Assembly (NCBI GenBank): GCA_036345935.2
Contig: JADWOT020000007.1
Coordinates: 1,318,517 to 1,382,516, forward strand
From: Taenia hydatigena
Taxonomy: Eukaryota > Platyhelminthes > Cestoda > Cyclophyllidea > Taeniidae
Direction: 5' to 3'
Length of the DNA: 64,000 nucleotides
Made by a program: the position numbers and the translations under genes. The number at the start of each line of letters is the position of its first letter. Position 1 is the first letter of the stretch. This document shows positions 50,088-63,110 of this stretch, in pieces. The notes below the pieces were generated by a model that was not told the DNA's origin, searched no databases, and was given only the letters and a program-made list of their open reading frames with translations.

Positions 50088-53000
50088 TCAGAAGAAACTA
50101 TGCTTACAAGTTGTAAGTGTGGAAACGATGCGACATCGTGAAGTTCATAAAGAAGGGACACTGGAATGCTTAATTTTGTCTTCTGGCGGCATTTCAACGC
50201 AGGCCAGCACAAAACTCTTTAAGTCCTTAATCCTTCTCTTCAAGCCGTGATGACATCTTGTCAACGTTGTATGCTCCTGTAAAGTTTTCTTCACGAATAA
50301 ATTGAAATTTGCAAACAGAAAAACAAGAGGATTAAAGAGGCTTGCGCTGGTGATGACAAATTTGCTTTTTGATAAACGCGGGCAAAATGTGTGAGATAAG
50401 GTGGTCTACTGTTACGTTCTTGGTAAGGTATCATTACCTGCGGCATAGTTTTTTAGTAAACCGTTGACACAGAAGCAAAAACTTGCCTATCTTAAGCCAG
50501 AGAACCGTCTAGTGGAGCAAACTGAAATTGTCTTATGATTCTGCGGCCTGAATTTTCGGTCGTTAAGGTCAAATGCAAATCGCGCTTAGAGCTGTCTAGC
50601 GCCACTTCCATCCTCTTATTGCTCATCACTATGCCGGAAAATTCTCAAGATAGTGGTAGGAGTGCAGCAGCTACACTTTGCACAAACTGGACTTTGCATA
50701 AGCTATACACGATGGTTTAACTTGGGCTTTATTTAGTCTTAGTCGAGCTTAAAAAATACATATTGTAAATATTGAGACAGGCTGAGGTGTTTTGCTGTTA
50801 AGAGACAAATGTTGCGACGTCGGTCAGATTTTCTTTAATTTAAACACCGATATTTGTAGCCACTTGGCTACGTAAAACTCCACTTGTATCCATTTCCATA
50901 CACCGAACTAATTCGAAGCAAGAAATTCCCACACTTTCTGTCGATATATGTGGCATCATTTGAGGAGTAAAAATGAATGCACAGTTTCATGCTACAAGGA
51001 TCTTCCTTCAAATGGTCTCCACCTCCGTCTAGGCGCAAATTTTGCCCTTTAACTTAGGTGCGGGATTTGATGATTGTCGGTGCTTTATGATTAAAAGAGT
51101 GCATTTGAAGGAGTTCAAATGATCCTATCTATTTTCGATTAAAAATGTCTCACTTTATGTAATTTTTATCCAAAGGTTCCAAATTAATCCACAAGTGCTA
51201 AAAACGGCAATAAGATCTGACACTGTAACTTACATTGGACATTAAAAAAAGTACATTCCAAGTAGTGTTTTCATCCAAAAGTCATTTATCCTTACGAATC
51301 ACCGGTAGGCGAAGGCGAAACCTGCGAAACCTGCTGCATAAAACATAGGAACACATTAGAGTCAATTCAGGGCACATGGTTGAGTCTATGCTGCCATTTT
51401 CACGATGGTGAAGTCTGCTCAAATATTAAAGACAAGTGAATGGCTCTGATGAAAGTATAGGCAATCTGTAAAAGAAACATTTCCATTAATAATAGTTCTG
51501 CCTATTCGTTAACGTGACATTAAATTGCACAAGGAATTAGGAACGCGAGATAGATTAGCAGTTGCAGTTAGCTCACATTATTTATTTATTTTGGCACTGC
51601 ATGATTACAAAAATAAAACAGCGCACATGATGGACTACGTTTTGCAAGTGCGAAATAATGAAGGCTTGGATTACGTTGATTATCCCTCATGCGGACGTGC
51701 GCGTTTCTTTACCACGGTCCGTAAACAAAAGGCCTGCTTTGGCGTTGAGGCACCACAAAAATAAGAAGCTCCTAAGTAAAACAAGTGTGACTTTTTGTGA
51801 GTCAGCACTTGATCTTCGCACGACTAAACAAAGCCTATGGTCGTAATTGCTTGCAAGTGTCATGCAGCGGGAGAGTCAATCCAATACCTACTAGATTCAT
51901 GTGACTATGAGCTTGTTTCGCACAGGGTTGGGCGGCCGTATTAGCGCAGGTCAGCGGTAAACTACACAACAGTCATTATTTATGTCAGGATCGTACGCTG
52001 ATCGGATGCAGCATAAACGAGCGTGCGGTCCATTTATTGTAATTGCGGTACGGCTTAATCATGCAATTGTTATTATCAGATGTACAAGAAGAACCAGTCG
52101 AACAAGCTATAACCCTTGTATTAACAAAACTGCTGAGCTGGCAACCCTTCGCAAGCGTCGGTGCATCTCCACAGGCCCACGATACTGATTCGCATGCGGT
52201 ATGGAAGGTATGGCTTGACACTGGAATTTGCTCACACGTCTGTAAGGCGCGTAAATATTCAAAAACGAATTGCTACACATTGTTTGTTCCTCATGTTTTG
52301 CTTCGATTTTCGCACATTTCCTTGTTCCTCACCCGTACGAGCCTGTATGTGCCTCTTCTTTGTTCCACTTTTTGCCTTCAACTTACTGTTGTGGATGCCA
52401 ATTTTGTCGTGGGCAAGTGTTACGTCTTATAATGTTTAGTCCCTTTTAATTAAGGTGCTTTCGTTTAAAGCTATTCTATTTTGACACCAACTGCCTGTGA
52501 AAAGTAAGCTTTTGGTAAATTTAAAAGGGAATAAAGACCTTGACAATGCTGAAGTAAAGCTACATGAGTCCTTCGAGCAGTCAACTCCAATTCTTAAGTA
52601 TTTTTCACCTAAATAAGCTTGAAGATTTGGACGCTTGCCATAATTTCATTTAAGTTGACAAACGGGCTAGAATGCTGGTAATGAGGCATTAAAAGGAATT
52701 ACGCGCTTTGAATAAGTGGAAGTCGAAATATCATTATGAAACGTGATTCAGTGTAGGGCCGACCTTTCGGAGACCTTATGTAGCAGTGACTTTTAAGGAG
52801 CGAAGCCACAAAACTAGGCCATCAGTGTTCAATGGCTAATTTGCCTCGTTCATCCAACCAAGACTACAGCATCGGCTGGATTGGGGCGAACGAAGTAAAA
52901 AATTGTCAGGGTCACCTAGTAATGGTGTTTCACCTGGGGTGTAGTGTAAGTTCTTCTCCTTGGAATCCTGGTAATATGGGGGCTAGAACCACAGATAATT

Positions 53001-54149
53001 AATACTGCAGTAGACTATGACAATAAGGAGTAAGTGAGTATCCACCTTTAAGATCGTCAACTAGTGCACAAAATCGAATTCCAAACTCCATAGGCTGTAG
53101 TCTAGTCAATGGCAGGTGATGTTAAACTCACAACAAGAACAAGAATGAGACAGAAATTTTGCACCTTGACATCAACGTAACTGAGTTTTAAGCGAAATTT
53201 TCCTCCGAGCAGACACAATTCTACCGCTGTGCATGGAAATCTCAAGGTTGCGTTGGGTCAGCTATTTTGGCATCTACAAACAGGGGAATAAACCTATGAT
53301 GGACAGCGACTTCTAAGGCTGGACTGCGTCTAATGCATTTAGTGCTTTCAACCAATCAGGGGCTTATAGTTGAATGGAAGAATGTTTGCTCACCTGCGTG
53401 GCCAATGTGAACTCGGCTTGGTGACTAGAGTAGCGCACACACTTGATTAGCCTGATCGTGAGGATGCTCATCATGAGGTGAAGCTGAAGGTTCAGAGAGG
53501 ATACTTTGATGTGAGTGACAATCCTCTGTGCAACAAACGGTATAAGTAGACGAATCTCTATTTTATCAGCCTCTGCGCTACATCACTTCTTCAGCCATTA
53601 ACAAGACTTCACCAATCCATCTTCAGTGTTTTACATTTTAGTAAACATGCGTGGGTCTTGCTCAACTTGCTTGTCTTTTCGCGAAACGATTGGATCGGTT
53701 CTAATTCACCAAAAAGGCAACAGCATTTATAGAACCTCTCCGTCATTTTCGCCATATGCCTTCATGTGCCTGAAAAGTGACGTAATTGCTTTTTATCTTA
53801 TTTGCCCTGTAGATAGCCTGGAAACACAGCATTTGCTTTCTCTGTTTCGCATCATTTGGAAACTTTGCTGCGTCAGACCTCATCAATAGGTTAGATGATT
53901 ATAGACAGCGGCACAGGATTATTACGAGGCCTCTTTTGAGCGTTGTGTATAAACCACCGATTTCTTATTTGCGTATTTGCTTGCAAACGTAACAATCATA
54001 AATATGTTTGCCGATTCCAGTGGCATCCGGCAAGCTGTCTTACTTTGTCTGACATGGATATGTGCTAAGCAACCTGCCTTACGAGTGAACATGCGCTCCA
54101 TATGGAATGGATTTTGCATTTGCTATTCTGGTTAACACTACTTCTGTGA
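50088..54149. other. Intergenic with one candidate exon
   Basis: AT-rich. At 52,080-52,207 a 128-bp stretch lies between an acceptor ending TTATCAG and a donor GTATGG, open in one frame from DVQEEP to AVWK. No family is recognised and chance is possible. Nothing else is supported. Confidence 0.3.
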
Positions 54150-56735
54150 GTGGATTTAATGCAAGGTCTATTTGCGTTTTTGATCCCAAAACTTGTATCT
54201 TGCAAAGTCTAAAGGGATGTCCTGCAAGAGTAGACCAAGTTATGAATGAAGTTAAAACGAAAAGAGGAAATTCGATCCAGTGAACAAATCCTGGTGGTGT
54301 AACTACCTTATTTAACTTGTCAAAAACGTTGCTATGCATGCGTGTGTGTCTACTGTGTGACCCAGATTCTTTTCGCTGCCGTCAGCGAGCAGTATTTTGA
54401 TGTCGAATGAGGTCACAACAAAGTTGAGCCTACATGGTGAACATTCAACACGCATGACAGTCATGACCAATTTAATATGGCGTTTCTGCGCTCATGCCAG
54501 TGACTACGCTGCTCAAAGAGAATAGTCATTGCTCAAATTGCACTTAATCTAACTGCATAGAGGCCTACAATGTTGTCAATATGTTTTGTTAGGCAGATTT
54601 TATAATTGCTAGTAAAACACAACCAACACAAGTTGCTCCAGTTGATTTAGGTGAAATAACCGATGTGTTGGACGTAATGCTTTATGACATCTTCTTTTCT
54701 AGACAGAATAAAAAGTTATCCCTTTGGTTTTGATATTACTCTTTTTCACGAACAATACTGCTTATCTGTCAAAGTGCTGCCTTTAGATTGGTTATCGTCA
54801 TAATGGCCCTTTTTACATTTGGTGATTTAAAACGTGAGCAGGCTCAGAAACTGGTCTTTTTACATTTGCCCATCATGAATGCAATAAACAAAGTCTCTTC
54901 TTCCTATCTTCATTCAGCAGTGGTTAAACAACAAATAAAATTGCAAGAAAGTGGGAGAAGCGGGTATAATTCGACCCAATGCACCAGGCCAGCAACAATA
55001 CAAAGGAAGCTGCCTCAAATACCAATTTAAGAATGCGCATCTTTGCAGTCAGTGATCGAGTTGGCAAGTCATTTTACCAACTTACTAGCAAAACCCACTC
55101 GTCGAGATCATTATGGTTCTAAAAGTCGCTCGTTTTAATGCATATTAATGCGACTGCACTTCATTACACATGCCATCGAGAGGAGATCAAGGAACACTTT
55201 CCTGCCATTAAGGCAATTACAACATAGTAGCAGAGCGGACAAAGCTTTTTCTGCTATTTTGACATTTGTTTGCATGACCACTGCAAAGATATCTGAAAAA
55301 ACAGGACGATTGATTAATTTTCGCTGGATGGTATTTTTGACAGTGTGAATTCATGCGGAATACAGAGCTAGCCTTTTCAAAAGTTGCCCTTGAGTTGCTT
55401 GGTTACCTCAGGCGACCGTAAGCAAAAAGAGACGACATTGGCAAAAATACAAGTAAGAAGGAAGAAAAAGAGGACGTCTATTTGACATTGACATTACGCA
55501 CCAACAGAGGACGCCTAAATTCGAAACTATTTCGAAACACTCCAACTCCTTCTGATTCACATTAGTCTTCATTTGGTTTCCAGCAAAAATTAATAGTGTT
55601 GGTGCTACAAACCATGCTCTTACTTCTCCAGGCATGGGGAATTTTAAATGTGGATTAGGTTCTGGTAGGCATTGGCACAAGCACTTGTACTTGGAATCCC
55701 ATTCTCCATAGCAAACGAGAAATATTTGGAGTTTCGTAGGTAAATAACAGTGACAAAAGGGTGTTTGTGTTTCACATCGTTTCTTCAACTTTGCAGCCGC
55801 TTTGTGTAAGGCGTTTAAACAGAATGCAAGAAGACCTTTTTATATCAGCGAAAGTTGTGCATTTCTGCTAAGTTTTACGCAATCTTAATAAATGCTTAAG
55901 CGAGCTACAATTACTTTGCCAATATGAGCCAGAGAATTAAAGGTGGAAGTGAAATCACTTGGCTGACGTTTAAAGTGCTGATCGCATCCGAAATGCTGAA
56001 ACGAAGGGGCAAATAACCACATCGGGAAAGAGAGTAAAAGCGCATCGAGAAAATAATTTGACAGATCCAGCTTTTCGTACCACTTTGAGCCAATTTGACC
56101 CGTGGCAGCATTATCTGGATCAGGTTGGAATTAACCAGTCGCAAGGCCCTGGATGCAAGCCAACCAGGGGCTGAAGGGTGGATTCGGTAACTCCCCTAAA
56201 CATGCAAAATTCAGTTCTCGTTTTTAGGACCGTAAATCGTAAAAAAATAAGCGATGCAAGATAAAGCTGGATGGGCACCTACCACTGCATTTTGCTTGAA
56301 ACGCCTTTATTTTGTGCCTGTTAAAAAGATGCCAATTTTATTCTTCATCCCAACTCCCTTGACGCAGTCATGGTATAATTTATATATACCCCGCATTTTG
56401 TGTGCGAAATTACTATTTGCTAGAAGCCTTTATGCAACCCACCATTGAATTATTCCAGTAGTTGTCGTTTCGTTTCGTTTTGTTTCCAGGCGTGAACTAT
56501 GATGACTGCTGGCGATGAACTGCGAAGCTCATTGACCCATCGTCCTACTAGGGAGGCATGTTTGAAAAGAAAACTGGCAAACTTCATTAATTGCCTGCGT
56601 AGATCATAAAATACAGATCTTTAAATAGAATGAATTAGATGCCTGCTAACCACTGATTGGACGTGTAAGGGGTGGTGGTGGGATGACTTTTGGGAGTTTA
56701 CGTCCGTTTGCATTAGTCATTTGACGTTCATTTGT
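54150..56735 (+). repeat. Right copy of a 2.6-kb dispersed direct repeat
   Basis: Direct partner of 1,050-3,715, slightly shorter, with many indels. The open frames that overlap it (for example 54,788-55,030) lose frame relative to the other copy. Confidence 0.75.
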
Positions 56736-59700
56736 TCGTGGTTTAATTTGAGGTTAGGCTAGAGCTGCTCTTATTATCTGGCCTATTATCAGCGTTGTAG
56801 AGGCTGATAAATCATGGTATATTTGACTTGATTTCCGTTAATTCACTGCACGTATTTGGTGTGTGGGCATTCGGCGTGGCTAATGAAAAGTCCGAGTCAC
56901 TCCACTGGTTATTACTTGGATGTAAAACACCTCTTAATAAGCATCCCACTGCTGCTTTAATTAACATAATCGCTCTTTAGAGATCTGGTAAATGCTAATT
57001 TACTATTTGATTTCGTCAGGGATAATTCAGCGACCCACAGATTTCCAGCGTTCTCCCAATTTGAACCGAGCCTTTCTAAATGCAGAATCTTTACATCTGA
57101 CCCAAGTTAGCAGTCTCGAGTGAGTTCCTGATTTCAACATATCCATGCACAACCTTTGATCAAAATTCTTGCTATCACAGCTCTACACTAACCATTCTAG
57201 TGTTTGTCATCCTCTTAAGCCTTTCTAAGTGTTGTATGCAGTTGTGTATTTAAGTCACAAAATGCCTCAAACTCAGGAATTCTGACCTTCTTTTAGCAAA
57301 ACGTACCTCAGGCTAAAGGTTTAGAGTGACCTAGAAAAGGAAAAAAGACTGCAACAAGCGTTACTAAAGGGGCCGGGTTTGTAGCTAGATGGTTTGGTCC
57401 TGGTCAACAGTCGTATCGTTTCAACCTGCGTCTGTTTGTGAAGCCCATCTTCTATGTGTGCATGCATGTGCAGAGGCAGAAAATGGGTGCGCGCGCCTAT
57501 CGACAGTGAAGTGGAGAAAGTCAAATCTTGAATTCGGGTCTAAGTCTCCGTCTAATTCGCCCATGGGCTTAAACACGTCTACCTGCTGATGATGGGCTAA
57601 TCATATCGATGGGAATCCATTTAGCTTATACAATTTACCCTTTACGAAGCCGGCATGGGATCTCCTACTGTGCACCAGTTAGTACAGATTATCACTAGAC
57701 TTGGGTGTCGATTAGACGAACTCCATGTAAGAAAGAACAATTAAGGACAAAAATATTCTAACGGGGCAGCCTAATTTTAGGCTGCTAGCCGCCAAGTTTT
57801 CTACCAACCAACAACCTATCAAATGTGGGAGCCTGGCATATCTGATGCTAGGCACGAGGACACGAATGATGACACCGTCGAGGTGATATTATGTACATTG
57901 GTAAGCATCAAGTGCAAACAGCGTACCATTGACATACAATGAGTGGATCGCGAACCAGTCAAGAATCTTTCACTAAAACTGCGCCGTGTGTGTGCATGGC
58001 ATTCCTAAGGCGGCGAGTAACCTCCTGATGCAGGATAACTATGTCCCCCTTTCGCGAAGCGCATAAGTCTCTCAATTCTAACTCCAAATATCTACTTGCC
58101 AGTATGTAAACACTTTTTCCTTGATGTCTCCGTGACAATTTCGTAGACAAAATTATTTCCCATCATGTCTTAAACTTTGCAGTTTTACGGCCATTCAGGA
58201 AAGCCAAACACTGTTGACATTTGCGCAAGGACTTTGGTAAATCTAATGTTAGCAAAAGGCAAGTGCTAGTAAGGCTACAGCAGATCAAATTCGACTGTGA
58301 CAATCTACTTATTATCAATGGGTAGGGTGCTCCACGAAATTAAATTTTGCGACGATTCGACACCACTAGATAGCTAACACTCGTCTGACATTTGCCTTTC
58401 TCATCCTCCCCCGCCTCCTTTTTCAATATAAAGGAACGATTGTAGAATTCAAAGTTAAACCCACCTCTGCTAGCACCTTTTCTAACAAATGGTGCATAGG
58501 AATGGAATAAGACTGGACCACGTCTTCCAATCTGTAAATTTTGATAATGAAAATGATAAGGGAGGAATTGAGACTTACAGTGTACAAATTAGTTGTAACA
58601 CCTCTGTCAAAGGAGGGAGGATTCGCACTTAAAAGATCCTTCAACCTTCTAGTCGTTCCAATACATTAATAATAACATCGAGTAAGACATGCGTAAAGCC
58701 ATTTATTTCATTCGCATGCTCATGTATTTCAATATTCCCCAACCAAAAGAGAAACTTTCCGATTGAAACAGCGCTGCTTTGATGTTCAATGCAAGGATAC
58801 CTAATTTCGAATTAAGGTCAGAGAAGCTTATCAAAGCAAGAGAGTCAGACATTTCAGCTAATCGTATAAGGATAGCACTCTAGCCAATAATGATACGCCA
58901 AGTGGTCGCGTTTGATAAGGCTGGGTATGAAGATATGAGCCGATGAGATACTGTTGCTAGGCTGAGCGGAAGCGGGTTAGAGTCGATGCGATTAAACCGA
59001 ATGACGAAATGAATGAAAACGTGACACTTAATGTAGCCTAAACACCTAAGCGATTGCCATTTCGTAAAAAACACGGTCATGGGGTTTACAGGCCAGCTTC
59101 TAAGCGTTGAGGCATACAAGGCATGGCTAAGTTGCTGATGCTTGATTTTTTGAGATAGGCGAGACGAACACCATAAAATAACACACCCCGCATTAATTGA
59201 ATCCGCCCCTCATCCTGCAAATTTGACACGGCACTCTTCATAATAAGGGTAACATGGATTTGACGGAAGAATGGTCACGAGACGATCTCACTGGTTCTTC
59301 TGATAATTAAAATCTTGTAGAATGGGCACATAAAATGGAATAGAATTTCAGTAGACACTATAGACAAAATAAGTTAGGGTGCAGCAAGTCAAGTGCCATC
59401 AGGGCTAAAAAACGAACTATGTGTGCAGGGTTTTGAACAACCCTGTCTCACAAACACGATGGCAGAGCTGCTTATGGTCTACGAAAACTAATACCTGAGG
59501 TGACCTATGGGTTCGATTTGCAGCAACTCGTGCCTCGGTCACTGCTAGTGGTGCATAACTCTACCCACACTGAGCTATCGCCAAGTCTCCGACTGCGAGA
59601 ATACACGTCATCAAAGATGGTATCTGTTGGAGATAACTGCATTCTCAACAATTGTTCTATTTACGTGTTTTGAAAGTCCTACTTCCATGTTTGACTAGTA

Positions 59701-60074
59701 AGCACTTTCTTGAACATAACGCCCTTGTCCACCTTATCCTCATCAGTTGAAATCGTGCCACACAACCATCATTTATGCACGCTAACACTCACTATGAGAC
59801 CAAGATTAGTTCGGAAAATAATTATGTGAGGCTGAATTTTAGTCATTATCTCAGCCATTTTTTCATGTTCAGTCGCATATCGCGCAGGCACGTAGACACA
59901 CACGCTTGCGTCGCACCACCTCCGCTCTCACTCATACGCGTTGGTAAGCAGTCATCTACATCGAAGTCTTGTCCATTGCATACCGCTCTGTAGAGCTCAA
60001 AGAAATTCACTACTTCTACTCTGCAGCACGTTAAGCAAAAATCAACACTGTGTAGACGTTGACGATCTAATTAT
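56736..60074. other. Intergenic, nothing recognised
   Basis: AT-rich DNA with short chance frames. A sequence near 59,510-59,590 loosely resembles tRNA control boxes but does not fold. From about 59,975 a short segment matches the flank at 43,765-43,855 in the same orientation. Confidence 0.4.
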
Positions 60075-61006
60075 CAAACTTGCCGCCAAGTCATACAAGT
60101 CAGCGCCACTTAAATGCATCAATTTGCCCGACATTTCTTGCCAAGCCACTAATGTACCATTTATCACAGAAGCTGCACTCTCAAAGTAGGTATAGTAGGG
60201 CCAATATATTGCTTGCTCCGATTATTTAATAAATTAAATTACGCTTAAGAGGCCTCCTATAACGTTCTGCATTTATTAAGAAGCAATGGTGCGGTCAGTG
60301 GTCTGGTTAAGCGCGGCCTGCTTATGAACTAGCCTGTCACTTATCATGCCACCAAGAGTGCAGATACAAATGCAGAAGAATGATAGCATTGCATGATTTA
60401 AAAGGACTGGTTGGTAATAGGTTACATATAGCTTCTATTAGCCTTCAACAGAAGTCCAAACCACTAAAATCCGACAAAACTGGATGGCAAAGGCCAATGC
60501 TTTGATTGCAATGCATAAACCCTTCCCCAATGCTAAGAGCTAAACCTTTGGAACTTGATTGTGACTGAATATGTCCCCAGTTTGTTATTTTGCATTTATG
60601 CTATGCTTTGAATCTCAGCACTCCCATGATTTGTAGAATAAAAGTTAAAAGTTTAATTTCTGTCCATTTTGCCATTTGCCTAGAAGGGCACAGCATGTAA
60701 CCAAAGCAAAAATCACCCAATCTCCTAGGCAGTCAGATACTCGGTTTACCAATCACTCCGTACGATAAACATCTTTCGTGGCAGTACTCAAATTTTCTCA
60801 GATGTGCAATTACGTGTACGCCTCTAACCGATGCTGCGCTGAGAACCAAGAATGGCGAAGAAAGCCATGATTTTATTAGATCATCAAAACCATAAATGCC
60901 TTGGCTCTCAAACCAGGCAAGAAAGCAGGTGCGGTAATATGAGTAGAAGACGTGTTTTTGCCGTCAGCAACATTAGGACAGATATAATCAGTCCAGTCGG
61001 TGGTCG
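60075..61006 (-). repeat. 3' flank of CAP copy B, duplicated with the gene
   Basis: Reverse-complement partner of 42,815-43,740, matching at 60,100-60,290, 60,290-60,390, 60,560-60,720, 60,730-60,830 and 60,890-60,950. No gene is seen in it. Confidence 0.65.
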
Positions 61007-62054
61007 TTAGGCATGTTTCCACACCACGCATCTTGGCAGAGTTCTGTCCTTAGGATCCTTTAATCTCAATATCGGTAGCACTCTTTTGCATGTAGACTTT
61101 TGGACGCACTGATTGCGGACACATACGTGCCCCTTTGGACATTGGCTGCAACTGGTCTCACATGTATATGTCATAATCTCATCATTCCTTCCGTCAGCCG
61201 GCCAATCAGGCAATCGGTCTAAAGGAAGTCATACTTACGCGGGCTTGTATTGACAAACGATAAAGTATTGTGAATTCCTCCAATCAGGTCGCATGTAGTC
61301 ACATTGCCGCATGGCGCAGCTTAGCAGATTTGATTTCGCCCAAACCATCTGTTATGCGCATACTGTGTGGTGGGTAGATACGTAAAACCATGTTCTGCAC
61401 TTCCATCCATTTGCTTCTCCTTTCTTAACCTGCACTAACTTGCAAGTAGGCATTCGATGCTTGCGAAGAAGTAACCTTACAAAGCACACTTAATAGCATC
61501 TATGCGCTGCACCCAATTAGTGGCGTGTATGTGGTGTTCTCTTGTGTGTAATGACTACACACGTAGCTTCAAGAGTTGTTGAAATAATTGTAGTGCTTGT
61601 CTTCGTTCCCCCATCCGCAAGCGGATTCGGTGATAGGTGGCTTAACACCACCGACAGCTGCGATATTTTGTTGAAGTCCCTCGTAGTGTGGATGTTGCCT
61701 CCGATTCGGATGCTCGAATCTGCATTGGCTGGCTCAATAATCAGCTAGTGGTTCCAGTCTACTTGAGTATTCCTGGTTAAGTTGAAACGGGCACCATAGA
61801 ATGCTGCCAAGTACATCATTATATGGTTTATCTTGAAGTGCGTGCAAGTATGTCACTCACTATGAACGCAAAGAGAGGGAATGCACCATTAGTAGCATAT
61901 CGCTGGCAGGAGGATACACCCACTTTCGAACTCCCAAATGAGCCTCTAGCGTTTGTGCTTGTTCCACGTCTGTGGATCTCTGGTGCGATGCAGTAGATAC
62001 GAGGGCAATCAGGTCGAAGACTATCGAAAAGAGACCTAGTAGTACAATAATTAT
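61007..62054 (-). pseudogene. CA​P/SCP/TAPS (venom-allergen-like) gene, copy B, broken
   Basis: Inverted homologue of copy A with the same four-exon plan: exon 1 at 61,887-62,054, exon 2 at 61,542-61,772, exon 3 at 61,239-61,348 and exon 4 at 61,007-61,187. Exon 1 is fully open: a signal-peptide-like hydrophobic run followed by LEAHLGVRKWVYPPASDM, the classic start of the CAP fold. Exon 2 has the same 231-bp length as in A but carries two TGA stops (61,734-61,736, Trp in A; 61,569-61,571, Cys in A). The GHYTQ motif has become SHYTQ, and four bases including the donor GT are missing at its end. Exon 3 (110 bp, same as A) is open with CAMRQC and YFIVCQY and keeps donor GTAAGT. Exon 4 is open with SCSQCPKGHVCVRNQC and ends in TAA. 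The expected start codon position reads ATA. Intron 1 is 114 bp (113 in A). Confidence 0.83.
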
Positions 62055-62186
62055 GCAGATTCACTACTTCGCTTGCACAGAGCAACATTTAAGTGTGAAG
62101 TTGACGGATGCTCGGTAATTTTTAACGCACCGTTCCGTGGGCACGTCATCGTGGCAAGTAGGCTAGAAGGCCGAGGGGATTCCCTC

Positions 62187-62194
62187 TATTTATA
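62187..62194 (-). promoter_or_regulatory. TATA box of CAP copy B
   Basis: TATAAATA on the minus strand, about 135 bp before exon 1 and at the position homologous to the TATA box of copy A. Confidence 0.6.
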
Positions 62195-62329
62195 CGTGAA
62201 ACATGGCAATCCTGGTAGGCCATGCAGGCCCTGTGCAACAGGTCTGTCAAACTGAACCACCCCTATTTCACAACGTTGGGGCAATGGCAAGCTCTTCGTC
62301 ATCGCGCGTTACATGGCAAGCTATTTTTC

Positions 62330-62480
62330 TTGGTTTGCGATTTCATTGTGGGTTTATTGTAAAACAAAAAGGCTGCGAAGTGTGTACGAAAGATGAGGCA
62401 CATAATACAGTACGTATCATCTTTAGCAGTTTATTTGTTCCAGGTGTCAGTCAGTGCATTCCTCTTAAAACAAACTTTTT
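62330..62480 (+). repeat. Flank segment shared with 40.6-40.8 kb, same orientation
   Basis: Direct match to 40,597-40,790 lying just upstream of CAP copy B, despite the inverted orientation of the gene copies. Confidence 0.65.
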
Positions 62481-62575
62481 GCTTTACAGTAAAATTATTA
62501 ACTACACAACATTTTTTTGGAATCTAAAAACTTTCCGTTCAAAATTTCGTCTTAGTAAAGTCAGTAATACAGTTA

Positions 62576-63110
62576 TTAGCTTTTGATAAGGATTGTGAGG
62601 GACGGAGTGCCTTCAGACAGTTGACTGTGGTGAAGATCACCATAAACACTGGGCATTTCTTCTGTGCTTAGACGAGCCATACTCACAAAATCTGATTTCA
62701 GAATATCAGCATGATGGTTCCCAGTTGGGAATAGAAGCATCCAAATCGAGGATCTTTTGAGCTAGTAAAATTGGCACATCAGCCATTGGAAGCGGTTTGA
62801 AAGTGCCCGTGTCAGATGTGATTCCCATACACCTCACCACTTCCTTGCCGAAACGCATTCCCTGCTATTGAATTTCATATGAAGAAAATGAAGCCTTTTC
62901 GATGGCCTTCATCTCAGTCTGAACGATGCTGTGACCATTAGAACACATGCTATTCTTCCCTATTTTATCTTGATTCATGAGCATATCCGAATATTTCATT
63001 ATCAAATCACCCCATGCGCTTGACCTAAATGACAAGAGCATTATTTCACCAGTTATTGCGGAAGGAATATCACACCCAGGAATGATTGCTGACTGCGCCT
63101 TCCTTCCACT
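62576..63110 (-). pseudogene. Possible decayed coding region, unidentified
   Basis: After a pyrimidine-rich acceptor ending CCTAG (63,111-63,115) a minus-strand frame is open for 81 codons to TAG (62,865-62,867). It continues in the same frame for about 50 codons to TGA (62,706-62,708). A shifted frame then runs about 45 codons to TAA (62,576-62,578). Composition is protein-like throughout (acidic and lysine-rich, few low-complexity runs), but no domain is recognised. Runs of this length occur by chance in this window, so support is weak. Confidence 0.2.

Noticed and set aside
51930..51965. tRNA A-box-like sequence (TTAGCGCAGGTCAGCGG)
   Set aside because: No anticodon arm or B box follows.
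59510..59590. Possible tRNA or SINE control boxes
   Set aside because: The A-box-like and B-box-like motifs lie on opposite strands and no cloverleaf forms.
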